Assembly: GCA_963707835.1 (NCBI GenBank)
Contig: CAVPRI010000001.1
Location: 1 to 64,000, forward strand
Direction of reading: 5' to 3'
Source: Bog-473 sp963707835
Lineage (GTDB): Bacteria > Actinomycetota > Acidimicrobiia > Acidimicrobiales > RAAP-2
Length of the DNA stretch: 64,000 nt
A model generated the notes under the pieces. The model was not told the DNA's origin. It did not search any database and saw only the letters and a program-made list of their open reading frames with translations. Every line of letters begins with the position of its first letter. The stretch's first letter is position 1. Both the position numbers and the translations under genes were made by a program. Of the stretch, positions 17,348-25,874 are shown piece after piece.

Positions 17348-17815
17348 ATGGGTGAGACCATCGAAAAGGTGTCGATCATCATCTCGAAGGGATCCCTCGA
17401 GGGCGTCTACCCCGGGCTGATCATGGCGAACGGCGCTCGGGCCGAGGGAATCGAGGCCAACTTGTTCTTCACATTCTTCGGCCTCGATGCCATCCACAAG
17501 AAGCGGCTCGAGCACCTCAAGGTGGCGGCCGTCGGCAATCCCGGGATGCACATGGCCAGCCTGATCGGGGTGCTCCCGGGTATGTCAGCCATCGCGACAC
17601 ACATCATGGAGAGGAAGATGGAGGAGCACGACATCCCCGGCGTGCCCGAGTTCATGGAAATGATCGCTGACACTGGCTGCGGGATCTACGCCTGCAAGGC
17701 CTCCGTAGACCTCTTCGGTTTCGCGAAGGACGACTTCATCGAGCAGGTCGAGGACATCATCACGGTGGGTGAGTTCTACGAGAAGGCCGTCGGCGGCGAA
17801 ATCATCTTCACCTGA
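17348..17815 (+). CDS. DsrE2-like DsrE/F family sulfurtransferase
   Basis: 155 residues after a GAAAGGAG site. N-terminal strand VSIIISKGSLEGVYPGLIMA, then NLFFTFFGLDAIHKKR, and conserved cysteines in DTGCGIYACKASVDLFGF. The TFFGL and MANGARAEG pattern is that of the larger, membrane-associated DsrE2 group often found with TusA and SQR. Likely accepts persulfide from SQR and exchanges it with TusE. Third gene of the SQR operon; the sequence after its stop has no clear hairpin. Confidence 0.88.
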   Translation: MGETIEKVSIIISKGSLEGVYPGLIMANGARAEGIEANLFFTFFGLDAIHKKRLEHLKVAAVGNPGMHMASLIGVLPGMSAIATHIMERKMEEHDIPGVPEFMEMIADTGCGIYACKASVDLFGFAKDDFIEQVEDIITVGEFYEKAVGGEIIFT

Positions 17816-17887
17816 ACAATCCGCACCATGCACGCTGAGCACGGGCCGCGAGCCAGGAATCCTCGTCCTGCGTCTAGACCGATCATC

Positions 17888-18523
17888 TCAGTCATCGGGG
17901 GCTGGCTGGGTGTCGCCTCCTGCCAACATGGCCTGGAACTGCTCGGTAGTGTTGGTGACCGGGAAGGCCTGCGCTGGGACGGGAAGTCCGAGTCGCTCAC
18001 AGATGGGGGGCCATCCGTCAGTCGCCGTCCACTCCAGCAGCCGATCGGCGGGAATCGATGCCCGCACCTCGGCATTGTGGCGCTCATAAGCGGTGACCAT
18101 GGCTTCCCGATCGGCGAAGTCGTCGCAGAACCGATCGCCCAGCATCCGGCGCACGGCGGCGAGCCACGGTCCAAGCTCCTCGTCCGAACTACCCATAGCG
18201 GTGAAGATCGTGTCCGATGCGCTGCGATACCAGTCATCGGCGGGGCGAACCGACAGCAATACGAGCGCGTCGGGATTGGCGATAGACAACTCGGGCCAGA
18301 AGCTGGCCCCAGGCCAGTCGACCTGGGCCACATAACCATCGAGGAGGATCGACCAGTCGACTTCCGCACCGTTGATTGCATGGGTCCATCCGGCGACCTG
18401 GGCATCGTCACCGAACATCTCGATCATGTGATGGCACTTCCCGTCTAGTAGCTGCTCGAGCGAGATCTTCAGCGAATGCGTACCTGTCCTACCGACGCCA
18501 GCACCGATGACGCGCAAAGCCAT
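17888..18523 (-). CDS. sulfotransferase family protein
   Basis: 211 residues from ATG 18523. N-terminus VIGAGVGRTGTHSLKISLEQ is the 5'-phosphosulfate loop for PAPS; the 3'-phosphate region VLLSVRPADDWYRS follows. Related to eukaryote-type and bacterial sulfotransferases that sulfate small alcohols or carbohydrates. Divergent from the TSUP exporter (203 bp between), convergent with DsrE2. Link to the sulfur island is positional only. Confidence 0.75.
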   Translation of the reverse strand: MALRVIGAGVGRTGTHSLKISLEQLLDGKCHHMIEMFGDDAQVAGWTHAINGAEVDWSILLDGYVAQVDWPGASFWPELSIANPDALVLLSVRPADDWYRSASDTIFTAMGSSDEELGPWLAAVRRMLGDRFCDDFADREAMVTAYERHNAEVRASIPADRLLEWTATDGWPPICERLGLPVPAQAFPVTNTTEQFQAMLAGGDTQPAPDD

Positions 18524-18725
18524 CCACGTACCCCCTTGAGCCCACCGGCGTTGGTGCCGGATCACCCGACGGCACGTGTGGGCGCCTTGGGGGGCAACCG
18601 AGTTCATACGATTATTCCGCTCAGAATTGGGCGATTAGGACTGCCGTTCAGGCTTGATGTTGCCCGATCAATACCCGACCGCCCTTCGCGGCCTAGGTTG
18701 ACACGACTCGTCGGAGGAGACGCCA

Positions 18726-19634
18726 GTGGGTATCGATCCGTATATCGTGCTCGGAAGCGCCGTGATCGGCTTCCTCGTGGGAATGACCGGGGCGGGAGGG
18801 GGCGCCTTGATGACCCCGATGCTGATCCTTCTGTTCGGTGTCAAGCCCGTGGCCGCCATCTCCAGCGATCTCGTGGCCGCAGTTCTTATGCGTCCCGTTG
18901 GAGCCTTCGTCCACCTCCGCAAGAAAACGGTCAACCTCAGGCTGGTGGGATGGATGGTCCTCGGGTCAGTCCCCATGGCGTTCCTCGGCGCCTACCTGCT
19001 CCACGTTCTGGGGAATTCGACGTCGGACGAGAACAACATCGAAGTCTTCCTCGGCGCCGCGCTGCTCATCGGGGCCGGCGCCATGGTTCTGCGGCTCTAT
19101 CTGGATCGCCGCACGGGTCAAAGTCGTCAGGAGGTCGTTCACGGCATCACAGTGCGTCCCGCACTCACCGTCGCTATCGGCATGATCGGAGGGTTGATCG
19201 TGGGCATGACCTCGGTCGGTTCGGGATCGCTCATGATCGTGCTCTTGTTGTTCGCCTACCCGGTGATCGGTGCCAATCAACTGGTGGGCACCGATCTCAC
19301 CCAAGCAGTTCCGCTGACGATCGCGGCCGCCCTCGGCGCATTGGCGTTCGGCCACGTGGAGTTCTCGGTCACGGCCTCGCTCGTCATCGGCAGCGTGCCC
19401 GGGGTCTTCGTCGGGTCGCTCATTTCGTCTCGTGCTCCGGATCGCTACGTCCGGCCGGTCATCACGTTCGTGATCTTCGCCTCGGGCCTCAAATATGTCA
19501 GGGTCGGCACAACTGCCCTCGGCTGGATTCTCTGCGCTGTCCTACTCGGGGGGGCTGTCGCGTGGCTGTTCTACGCCAGGCCTTTGAGCAAGGGGGTCGC
19601 CATGGGGGCCTCGGAGGTTCGAGAGGGCGAATAG
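18726..19634 (+). CDS. TSUP (TauE/SafE) family sulfite/sulfonate exporter
   Basis: 302 residues with about 8 membrane helices in two repeats. Each repeat has the signature: IGFLVGMTGAGGGALMTPML near the N-terminus and GLIVGMTSVGSGSLMIVLLL midway. GTG 18726 follows GGAGG. Exports sulfite, thiosulfate or organosulfonates in characterised relatives. In this setting it would release the end product of sulfide oxidation. Confidence 0.88.
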   Translation: MGIDPYIVLGSAVIGFLVGMTGAGGGALMTPMLILLFGVKPVAAISSDLVAAVLMRPVGAFVHLRKKTVNLRLVGWMVLGSVPMAFLGAYLLHVLGNSTSDENNIEVFLGAALLIGAGAMVLRLYLDRRTGQSRQEVVHGITVRPALTVAIGMIGGLIVGMTSVGSGSLMIVLLLFAYPVIGANQLVGTDLTQAVPLTIAAALGALAFGHVEFSVTASLVIGSVPGVFVGSLISSRAPDRYVRPVITFVIFASGLKYVRVGTTALGWILCAVLLGGAVAWLFYARPLSKGVAMGASEVREGE

Positions 19635-19848
19635 GCGTTGGCTCGACGAGGGCGATCCTTCTTCGACTCCGACGCGGCGCGACCTCGTCACTCGGGCCGG
19701 GCACAGATCAGCGCCCCTTCTGGTTTCACCTCCCCCACCGGGACCTCCGTCTGGCCGAACCCCAGCGCAGGCTTCGGAGGTGCCTTGGCGCAGGTCGCGG
19801 GTCCCACGCGCAGTCCGGCAGTTCGACCTCGACGAAGAGCACCCGTCA

Positions 19849-20076
19849 TCAAGCAGTCGCGCCTTCTCTATCACTCGCTCTCAGATGAAGGGCCATCTTC
19901 GGGCACAGATCCACCGCTGCGTGGGCCAGACTCTCGAGGCCTCGAGGTACCGGACCGTCGCCAATGATCGGGTATCCCCAGTCGTCGAGTGCGATCAGCT
20001 CGGGCAGGAGCTCCGCGCACATCCCACGGCCGTCACATGCGATCCGGTCAATGTGCAACACCACCGCGGATCTCAC
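19849..20076 (-). CDS. 3Fe-4S-type single-cluster ferredoxin
   Basis: 75 residues. IDRIACDGRGMCAELLPELI and AAVDLCPKMALHL give three cysteines in the C-x5-C ... CP arrangement of small actinobacterial ferredoxins, with Gly-Met where the fourth cysteine would be. GTG 20076 overlaps the preceding stop (GTGA). Last gene of the redox operon; likely electron donor or acceptor for the NuoF-like domain. Such ferredoxins also feed P450s. Confidence 0.85.
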   Translation of the reverse strand: MRSAVVLHIDRIACDGRGMCAELLPELIALDDWGYPIIGDGPVPRGLESLAHAAVDLCPKMALHLRASDREGATA

Positions 20077-21980
20077 CGAACCCCCTCGGTGGGAACAGCG
20101 AGCAACGACCACCTGCTCTTGGCCGAGCAGCGCCCGGCGAGGTGCTCCGAAACCTCGGGACCGAAGACGTCGAAGGCCGAGCGGATGAGGCGTACGACGC
20201 CGTCGGGGTGGCCACAGGCTCCGCGACCCTCGATCTCGTCGACCCAACGCGTCAGATCGTCGTAGCGAACCGGCCCGCCCGCTGCCAGGAGTTCCAGTTG
20301 CTCGGCAACCGCGGGGAGTCCGAATTTGCAGGGCCCGCATTGGCCAGCGGATTGCGATGCCAGATAGCGGACGAGTCGAGCGGTCTCGAGTACACCGCAC
20401 CCGGCGGCGGGAAGGGCCACGACCAGGCCGGCACCCAGTCCGACTCCGACCCCGCCCGCGCTGAACGGGGCAGACATCGCGGACAGAGCCGGCACCCATG
20501 TGCCGAAGTACCCTCCGATCAGGAGCGCCTGGAGCGGCGCGCTCGGGCCACCGGCGAACTCGAGGACGTGAGAAGTCGGGGTCCCGATCGCGACTTCGAA
20601 GACACCGGGAGTGACGACGGCACCGGAGAGGGTCACGAGCATCGTTCCGGGCTCGTCGGGGGTGCCCTGCCGCCGGAACCAATCGGACCCGTGGCGACCC
20701 ACGAGGGCCAGGTGTGCCAGCGTCTCGACGTTCTGGACCAGGGTGGGTCGGCCCCGAAGTCCGCGTTCTGTCATTCGATGCGTCTTCCCCAGTGGGACAG
20801 GGACGCCTCGTCCGACCCAATTGACGACTGCGCTCGCCTCACCGGCGACAAAACCGTACGCGGCCGTCACGGCGCTGAACCTCGTGCTGTCAATGCGGGC
20901 TCGTCGACGTTCTGCCAGGGCTGCATCGACGCTCTCGCGCGCCTCTCGATGAACGACCAGGATGACCTCGGTCGCCCCAACGAGACTGGCCGCAAGCGCA
21001 GCACCGTCCATGACCAGATGGGGCGAGCGGGTCAGGAGCACCCTGTCCTTCATGCTGGCCGGCTCGCCCTCCGTCCCATTGGCCACGACGAAAGGCCTGC
21101 CACGGTGACTCAAGAGGGCCCGAAGCTTGCGACCGGTCGGAAAGGCGGCCCCACCTCGACCCACAAGTCCGGCGCGTTCGATCTCGCCCAAAGTCGCCTC
21201 TCGCCACTGTGCGGATGATGGATGGTGCACCAAGGCGCCATGGCGTTCGAGGTGCGCCGTCAGCGTCCCTGGATCCCACGGCTCGGGTGGCAAGAGCCTC
21301 TGTGTGCTCGTCAGCGCCTCCTTCGACACCGCGTGATCGTGAAGTTGCATCGAGGTCATCGATCGAACCCCCGGACGGGCGGCAATCGCCGGCCGGGAGG
21401 GCGGGCTCGGGCGCTGGACCGCTCCCTTCAGGGACCGGTGGGTGAAGAGGACCCGATCGACCACGGCCAAGCCAACGGCGCTGCCCGATCCCCACACCAC
21501 GCCGGCGACCCACCAGATGCTCAGGTCGTTGCCGGCGCTGAGCGAGTGCATGAAGGCCAGTGGCCACGACGCGTACGCCAGCCAGTGCACCGTCCGCCAC
21601 AATCGGTGCCCGAGCCGTTGGCGAACCAGGCTGGTGATCACCACGGCCGCACCGAGGTCCACTGCCAGTGTGCCGAGGCTCAACGCCAGCGGCCTGTAGT
21701 TGGCGGTGAAGGGCAGGACGGCCGCCCACCATCCGATCGAGACGTAAGGATCGAGTACCGCGGTCGCCACATGGAGGGCCAGGAGCGCCACGGAGAACAG
21801 GGCCAGAGTCCGGTGGAGCTCGGCCACTGCGAAGCGTGGAACCGACCGCAGGCGGGTTCCAAGCCTCGTCGATATGCCCAAGACGAAGACCGTGGAGAAG
21901 AGCACGAGGAGCATCAGACCGCTGGCCCGCGACACGAGCCACATCCACGGGAGCTGGCTCACCGCCGCACCCGCGCTCAC
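20073..21980 (-). CDS. ferric-reductase-like transmembrane / NuoF (FMN, Fe-S) fusion protein
   Basis: 635 residues. Residues 1-200: about six helices with His in helices (AELHRTLALFSVALLALHVA; RTVHWLAYASWPLAFMHSLS), the di-haem ferric-reductase/FRD layout. Residues 250-635 resemble complex I 51-kDa subunit: GRGGAAFPTGRKL (FMN loop), VANGTEGEPASMKDR (NADH/FMN loop), SLBB domain, then SAGQCGPCKFGLP and a late Cys for the 4Fe-4S site. The first cluster Cys (SCG in NuoF) is Ala. Couples NAD(P)H or ferredoxin in the cytoplasm to haem electron transfer across the membrane (inference). Confidence 0.82.
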   Translation of the reverse strand: MSAGAAVSQLPWMWLVSRASGLMLLVLFSTVFVLGISTRLGTRLRSVPRFAVAELHRTLALFSVALLALHVATAVLDPYVSIGWWAAVLPFTANYRPLALSLGTLAVDLGAAVVITSLVRQRLGHRLWRTVHWLAYASWPLAFMHSLSAGNDLSIWWVAGVVWGSGSAVGLAVVDRVLFTHRSLKGAVQRPSPPSRPAIAARPGVRSMTSMQLHDHAVSKEALTSTQRLLPPEPWDPGTLTAHLERHGALVHHPSSAQWREATLGEIERAGLVGRGGAAFPTGRKLRALLSHRGRPFVVANGTEGEPASMKDRVLLTRSPHLVMDGAALAASLVGATEVILVVHREARESVDAALAERRRARIDSTRFSAVTAAYGFVAGEASAVVNWVGRGVPVPLGKTHRMTERGLRGRPTLVQNVETLAHLALVGRHGSDWFRRQGTPDEPGTMLVTLSGAVVTPGVFEVAIGTPTSHVLEFAGGPSAPLQALLIGGYFGTWVPALSAMSAPFSAGGVGVGLGAGLVVALPAAGCGVLETARLVRYLASQSAGQCGPCKFGLPAVAEQLELLAAGGPVRYDDLTRWVDEIEGRGACGHPDGVVRLIRSAFDVFGPEVSEHLAGRCSAKSRWSLLAVPTEGVR

Positions 21981-23023
21981 CGGACACCCCGGAGGGCCCT
22001 AACCCGCGAACCGAGGCGGTCCAGGCTGGGAGCAACGAGTTCATCGCCGTCGCCGTCCGGCCAGGACCCGATCAGGTGGACTGAACCGTCGTGCCCGATC
22101 AGCCGCGCCGGGAGTCCGGTCGCTGTGACCATGTCGAGCGCTTCCTCACCCCCGACGATCAGTGCGGTCGATGCCGCGTTGGCGTGGGCACATGTGGGTG
22201 CCGCGACCGTCGCCGTGCGCCAGTGAGCCTGAGCCGGCTCGCCCGTGCGTGGGTCGATGACGTGGTGCAACGTGCGGTCTCCTCTGCGCCAGCGACGGCA
22301 GAGGACTGAGGACGTGGCCACCCCACCCCGGGGAAGCCGCACCACGTGGCCTGACCATCTCTGGTCACCGATGGGATCCTCGGCCACCAGGATCGGCCAT
22401 CCACCCTGGGGGTTCTCGCCCGCCACGGCCAGGTCTCCTCCGAGGCTGACGAGGACGCCACCGCCCTCCATTGAGCTGCGGGCCGCGGCTGCCGAGCGAT
22501 CCGAGCCCACACCCTTGGCGGTTGCTCCCAGATCGAGGACCACGCCGACTGGTCTCCTGAGCAGTCGGCCGTCGAGCTCGATGGAAGCCCACCCCGGGGC
22601 CGGCGTCCCCGCGGGTGGAGCGTGGGACCCATCTCTTGGGATCAACGAGAAGTCGCGGTCGTAGCCCATTGCCATGAGCGCCTCTCCGACGGTGGGATCG
22701 ACCAGCCCTGCCGTCAACTCTGCGGCAGCCACCGCAGTGGCGAGGAGCTCGGCGAGCCCTTCGCTCAAGAGGAACGTGTGTGACCGAGACGAGTTCACCT
22801 GGGAGATCTCCGAGTCCTCCCGGAATCGGCTGGCTTGTTGATCGAGTCCGGCCAGTTGGCGATCGACCGCATCGAGTGCGTGTGCGAGCTCGTGCGGCGG
22901 CCAGACGACCACCCGGACGGTCGTGCCCAGGGCGGATCTCTCGGCCGCCGCGACGCCTCGTTCCTTCAAGTCACCTTGCCGCCAGGTTGGGCTGGTCCGG
23001 GAGCCGACGAGGGTCTGCATCAC
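21977..23023 (-). CDS. apbE: ApbE FAD:protein FMN transferase
   Basis: 348 residues. Motifs in order: LGTTVRVVVWPP, LVDPTVGEALMAMGYDRDF, DLGATAKGVGSDRSA, VSLGGDLAVAG, HHVIDPRTGEPAQAHW and AAPTCAHANAASTALIVGG. ApbE transfers FMN from FAD to a Thr in partner proteins of exported electron chains. Overlaps the genes on both sides by 4 nt (GTGA). No lipobox is evident in its N-terminus. The obvious FMN_bind target domain is missing from this operon. Confidence 0.88.
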   Translation of the reverse strand: MMQTLVGSRTSPTWRQGDLKERGVAAAERSALGTTVRVVVWPPHELAHALDAVDRQLAGLDQQASRFREDSEISQVNSSRSHTFLLSEGLAELLATAVAAAELTAGLVDPTVGEALMAMGYDRDFSLIPRDGSHAPPAGTPAPGWASIELDGRLLRRPVGVVLDLGATAKGVGSDRSAAAARSSMEGGGVLVSLGGDLAVAGENPQGGWPILVAEDPIGDQRWSGHVVRLPRGGVATSSVLCRRWRRGDRTLHHVIDPRTGEPAQAHWRTATVAAPTCAHANAASTALIVGGEEALDMVTATGLPARLIGHDGSVHLIGSWPDGDGDELVAPSLDRLGSRVRALRGVR

Positions 23024-23424
23024 GAGTCACCCGATCCCGTGGCAATGACACGTCCAGGGCTCGCGGCGCTCGGCACTGTACCTTGCTGCGCTGCTGGCGA
23101 AACCGTCACCCCCGAGGCGCTCGTCGTCGCGACAGGGCTCCTCAGGCTGGGTCCACTCTGGGCTGCGCCCGTTGCGGAGGTCGTGGCCCCGGCCGTGGTT
23201 GTCACGGCGGCCGTCCCGACGGTCTTGGATTGTGTGGCGGCGGCCAGCGCGCCCGTCGTGGCGCCGACGCCAACGACCAGCGCGGCAAGCGACCAGTTGG
23301 ACATCCGCCGGATCTTTCGGAGTCCGTCGCTTCTGGACCTTTCGGGTGCGGGAGGCCTTCGGCCAACTTGGCCCGCCGCCTCGCTCGACCGCTCGAGATC
23401 TGACCCATAGTTGCGCTTCTCCAT
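23020..23424 (-). CDS. small single-pass membrane protein with Thr/Ala-rich tail
   Basis: 134 residues from ATG 23424. Basic cytoplasmic N-terminus (to about 48), helix MSNWSLAALVVGVGATTGAL, then an exported tail rich in Ala, Thr, Ser and Val (TTTAGATTSATGAAQSG). The GATT pieces recall, weakly, the SGAT-x-T consensus that ApbE flavinylates, but no FMN_bind fold is present. First gene of the operon TM protein-ApbE-FRD/NuoF-ferredoxin. Confidence 0.6.
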   Translation of the reverse strand: MEKRNYGSDLERSSEAAGQVGRRPPAPERSRSDGLRKIRRMSNWSLAALVVGVGATTGALAAATQSKTVGTAAVTTTAGATTSATGAAQSGPSLRSPVATTSASGVTVSPAAQQGTVPSAASPGRVIATGSGDS

Positions 23425-23509
23425 GTTCCGTGCTCTCTCTTCGCTCAATCCGACCGGTTGGCCTGTGATGAGTGTGCGCCTCGCTCGATGAGGCGATGGT
23501 GAGGAGAAG

Positions 23510-23525
23510 ATGTGAGGTCTCACAT
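23510..23525. promoter_or_regulatory. 16-bp inverted repeat between divergent redox operon and two-component genes
   Basis: ATGTGAGGTCTCACAT has perfect 7-bp arms. It is placed 60-75 bp before the response regulator start and about 85 bp before the redox operon start, a natural operator position for both. Confidence 0.55.
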
Positions 23526-23584
23526 GAATGCGACCTCGGCTCGGCCGCCCGCCGAGCGGCGAGGGATCCCTCTAGCCTGGACAT

Positions 23585-24265
23585 ATGAGAGTCCTGGTGG
23601 TCGAAGACGACCAGCGGATGTCCAGCTTGCTCCGGCGGAGCCTCGAGGAGGAGGGTTACGCAGTCGACGTGGCCAACGACGGGCCCAATGGGTTGTGGAT
23701 GGCCAGGGAGTTCCCATACGGGGCGATCGTTCTCGACATCATGTTGCCGGGGTTCGACGGCTTCGAGCTCTGCCAGCAGCTGCGGGATGCGGCAAATTGG
23801 ACTCCTGTCCTCATGCTCACGGCGCGCGACGAGATCGGCGACCGTGTTCGTGGGCTGGACGTGGGGGCTGACGACTATCTGGTCAAGCCCTTCAGCCTCC
23901 TCGAGCTCGCGGCCCGGATCCGTGCCCTCACCCGTCGTGGCGATCGGGCCCGACCGACGGTCCTGACAGTCGGGGACCTGCGGCTCGACCCGGCGGCCAA
24001 GCGCGCCTGGAGGGGCGACACCGCGCTCTCGCTGTCCCCAAAGGAGATGGCACTCTTGGAAATGTTCTTGCGGCATCCCGGCACTGTGCTCTCCCGCACC
24101 CAGATCATCGATGCGGTCTGGGACTTCGCATACCAGGGCGGCTCCAACGTCGTCGACCAATACGTGAAGTACCTGCGAGACAAGGTCGACACGCCGTTCG
24201 GCCGCAGTGACATCGAGACCGTGCGCGGCATGGGGTACCGCCTCAGGTCGGAAGAACCTCAGTAG
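23585..24265 (+). CDS. OmpR/PhoB-family response regulator
   Basis: 226 residues. Receiver domain 1-120: acidic pair VEDDQ, phospho-Asp in VLDIMLPGFDG, Thr in MLTARD, Lys in LVKPFSLLEL. Winged-helix effector 130-222 with LSPKEMALLEMFLRHPGTVL and VDQYVKYLRDKVD, ending TVRGMGYRL. Followed after 3 nt by the histidine kinase, so a two-component system. Divergent from the redox operon, its most likely target. Confidence 0.93.
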   Translation: MRVLVVEDDQRMSSLLRRSLEEEGYAVDVANDGPNGLWMAREFPYGAIVLDIMLPGFDGFELCQQLRDAANWTPVLMLTARDEIGDRVRGLDVGADDYLVKPFSLLELAARIRALTRRGDRARPTVLTVGDLRLDPAAKRAWRGDTALSLSPKEMALLEMFLRHPGTVLSRTQIIDAVWDFAYQGGSNVVDQYVKYLRDKVDTPFGRSDIETVRGMGYRLRSEEPQ

Positions 24266-24268
24266 ACC

Positions 24269-25646
24269 ATGTCCCTCCGCCTTCGGCTCGCCCTCCTCTT
24301 CGCGATCGCTTCGGCGGTGGTCCTTTCGCTCGGAGCTTGGCTGTTCGTCTCCGTGCTCTCAAGCTCGCTGTTGAGCTCCGTCGATTCGCAACTTGCGGTT
24401 CAGGCGTCCCACACGTTGAGCTATCTCAACGGGGGATCGCAGTTTCCGCAGACAACATCGAGTGCCAACGGGCCGGAGTACGTCGTCCAGGTGGTCGACG
24501 GCTCCGGGACTGTACGTGGTTCGAGCGCAGACGCCCCGGCGGTGCCGATCGTCCCTGCTGCCGTCATAGGTCAGTCCAAAACGCACCCGGTGGTCGTGAC
24601 CCACACCCGCAACGATGAGCACGAGCGCGTCCTCGCCCAACCGATGCCCGGTCGAGCGGGGTGGACCGTCATCGTCGGGGCTTCGCTGGAGACGTACGAC
24701 GCCACCATGAGCAGGGTGATGACCGAGTTGGTGATCGGATGCAGCCTGTTCGTCCTCCTCGCGGCCGGCGGGTCATATCTGCTCGCGAAGGCCGCGCTCA
24801 AACCAGTGGAGCGGCTCCGCGCCGAGGTCTCGGACCAGTTCGTTCGCGATGTCCCCGGGACGCTCGCAGTTCCTCGGACCCATGACGAGATCAGCGCGCT
24901 CGCCAGCACGATGAACGACCTCTTGGTCAGGGTTCGCACGGCGCTCGACCGCGAACGAAGCTTCGTTGCCGATGCCAGCCATGAGCTGAGGACGCCGTTT
25001 GCCATCCTCCAGGGTGAGCTGGAGCTGGCGCAACGCCCAGGACGGACCCGCGACGAACTCGTGACCGCCGTAACCGTTGCCGCCGAGGAGGTCGCCAGGC
25101 TGACCAGGATCGCCGACGATCTTCTGCTGCTGTCCAGAAGCGATCAGGGCCAGCTGCGAATCCTGCCCGTCGTGGTCAGCGTCCGGGACCTCCTGGAAGG
25201 GATCATGGGACACGCAGGGCCCCGGATCTCCGCGCACGGGATGATCGGCCGGGTCGAATGCCCTTCGGACCTTCGGGCTCACCTCGACCCGGACCGAATC
25301 AGACAGGTGATCGACAACCTCGTCGACAACTCGTTGAGATACTGCCCCCCCGGCTCCAGCGATCGAGGTGCGCGCCGGGTCAATGGGTCAGGACGTCTGG
25401 CTCGAGGTCGCGGACGACGGACCGGGATTCGACCCGGCCTTCCTCCCCCACACGTTCGAACGGTTCCGGCGCTCGGACGTCAGCCGGTCCCGAGACCACG
25501 GGGGTGCCGGTCTCGGACTGGCGATCGTCTCCTCGATCGTTGGTGCCCTTGACGGGACGGTCACTGCCGAAAACGGGCCTGCCGGCGGAGCCCGGGTCCG
25601 TGTGACACTTCCGGACGTTATGGCCCCGAAGCTGACGCAGGGTTAG
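24269..25646 (+). pseudogene. sensor histidine kinase (one frameshift in ATPase domain)
   Basis: Two membrane helices (about residues 8-30 and 150-175) border an exported sensor domain of about 115 residues; then HAMP, HisKA with DASHELRTPFAILQGELELA, and HATPase with DNLVDNSLRYCPP, ADDGPGFDP and GGAGLGLAIVSS. The frame breaks at the C7 run 25345-25351; removing one C restores PAPAIEVRAGSMGQDVWLEV. Otherwise full length (about 458 aa). Partner of the adjacent regulator. A homopolymer sequencing error is the simplest explanation. Confidence 0.85.
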
Positions 25647-25874
25647 GGCATCCTGACCCTGGCGTGGCCCAAGGCGCAGTCGTATCGGAGCCTTTCGACA
25701 ACTTGATCGCTCCAATTGCGTGGACCGTGGTCTTTTTGCATAGACCGTGATCTTGCTGCTGGGCCCACAACATGGACCCTGTCGCCCAGGTACACCGTGC
25801 TTCAGAGCTGGTGATCGCGGACGCTCGTACCATGTGGGAATCGTTGGCGAGAGCCATCTACCATCGGGGAACTC

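Noticed and set aside
25690..25760. GACCGTGGTCTT/GACCGTGATCTT repeat before corA as a possible Mg2+ riboswitch
   Set aside because: No conserved helices of the M-box or ykoK type can be drawn; simple short repeat.
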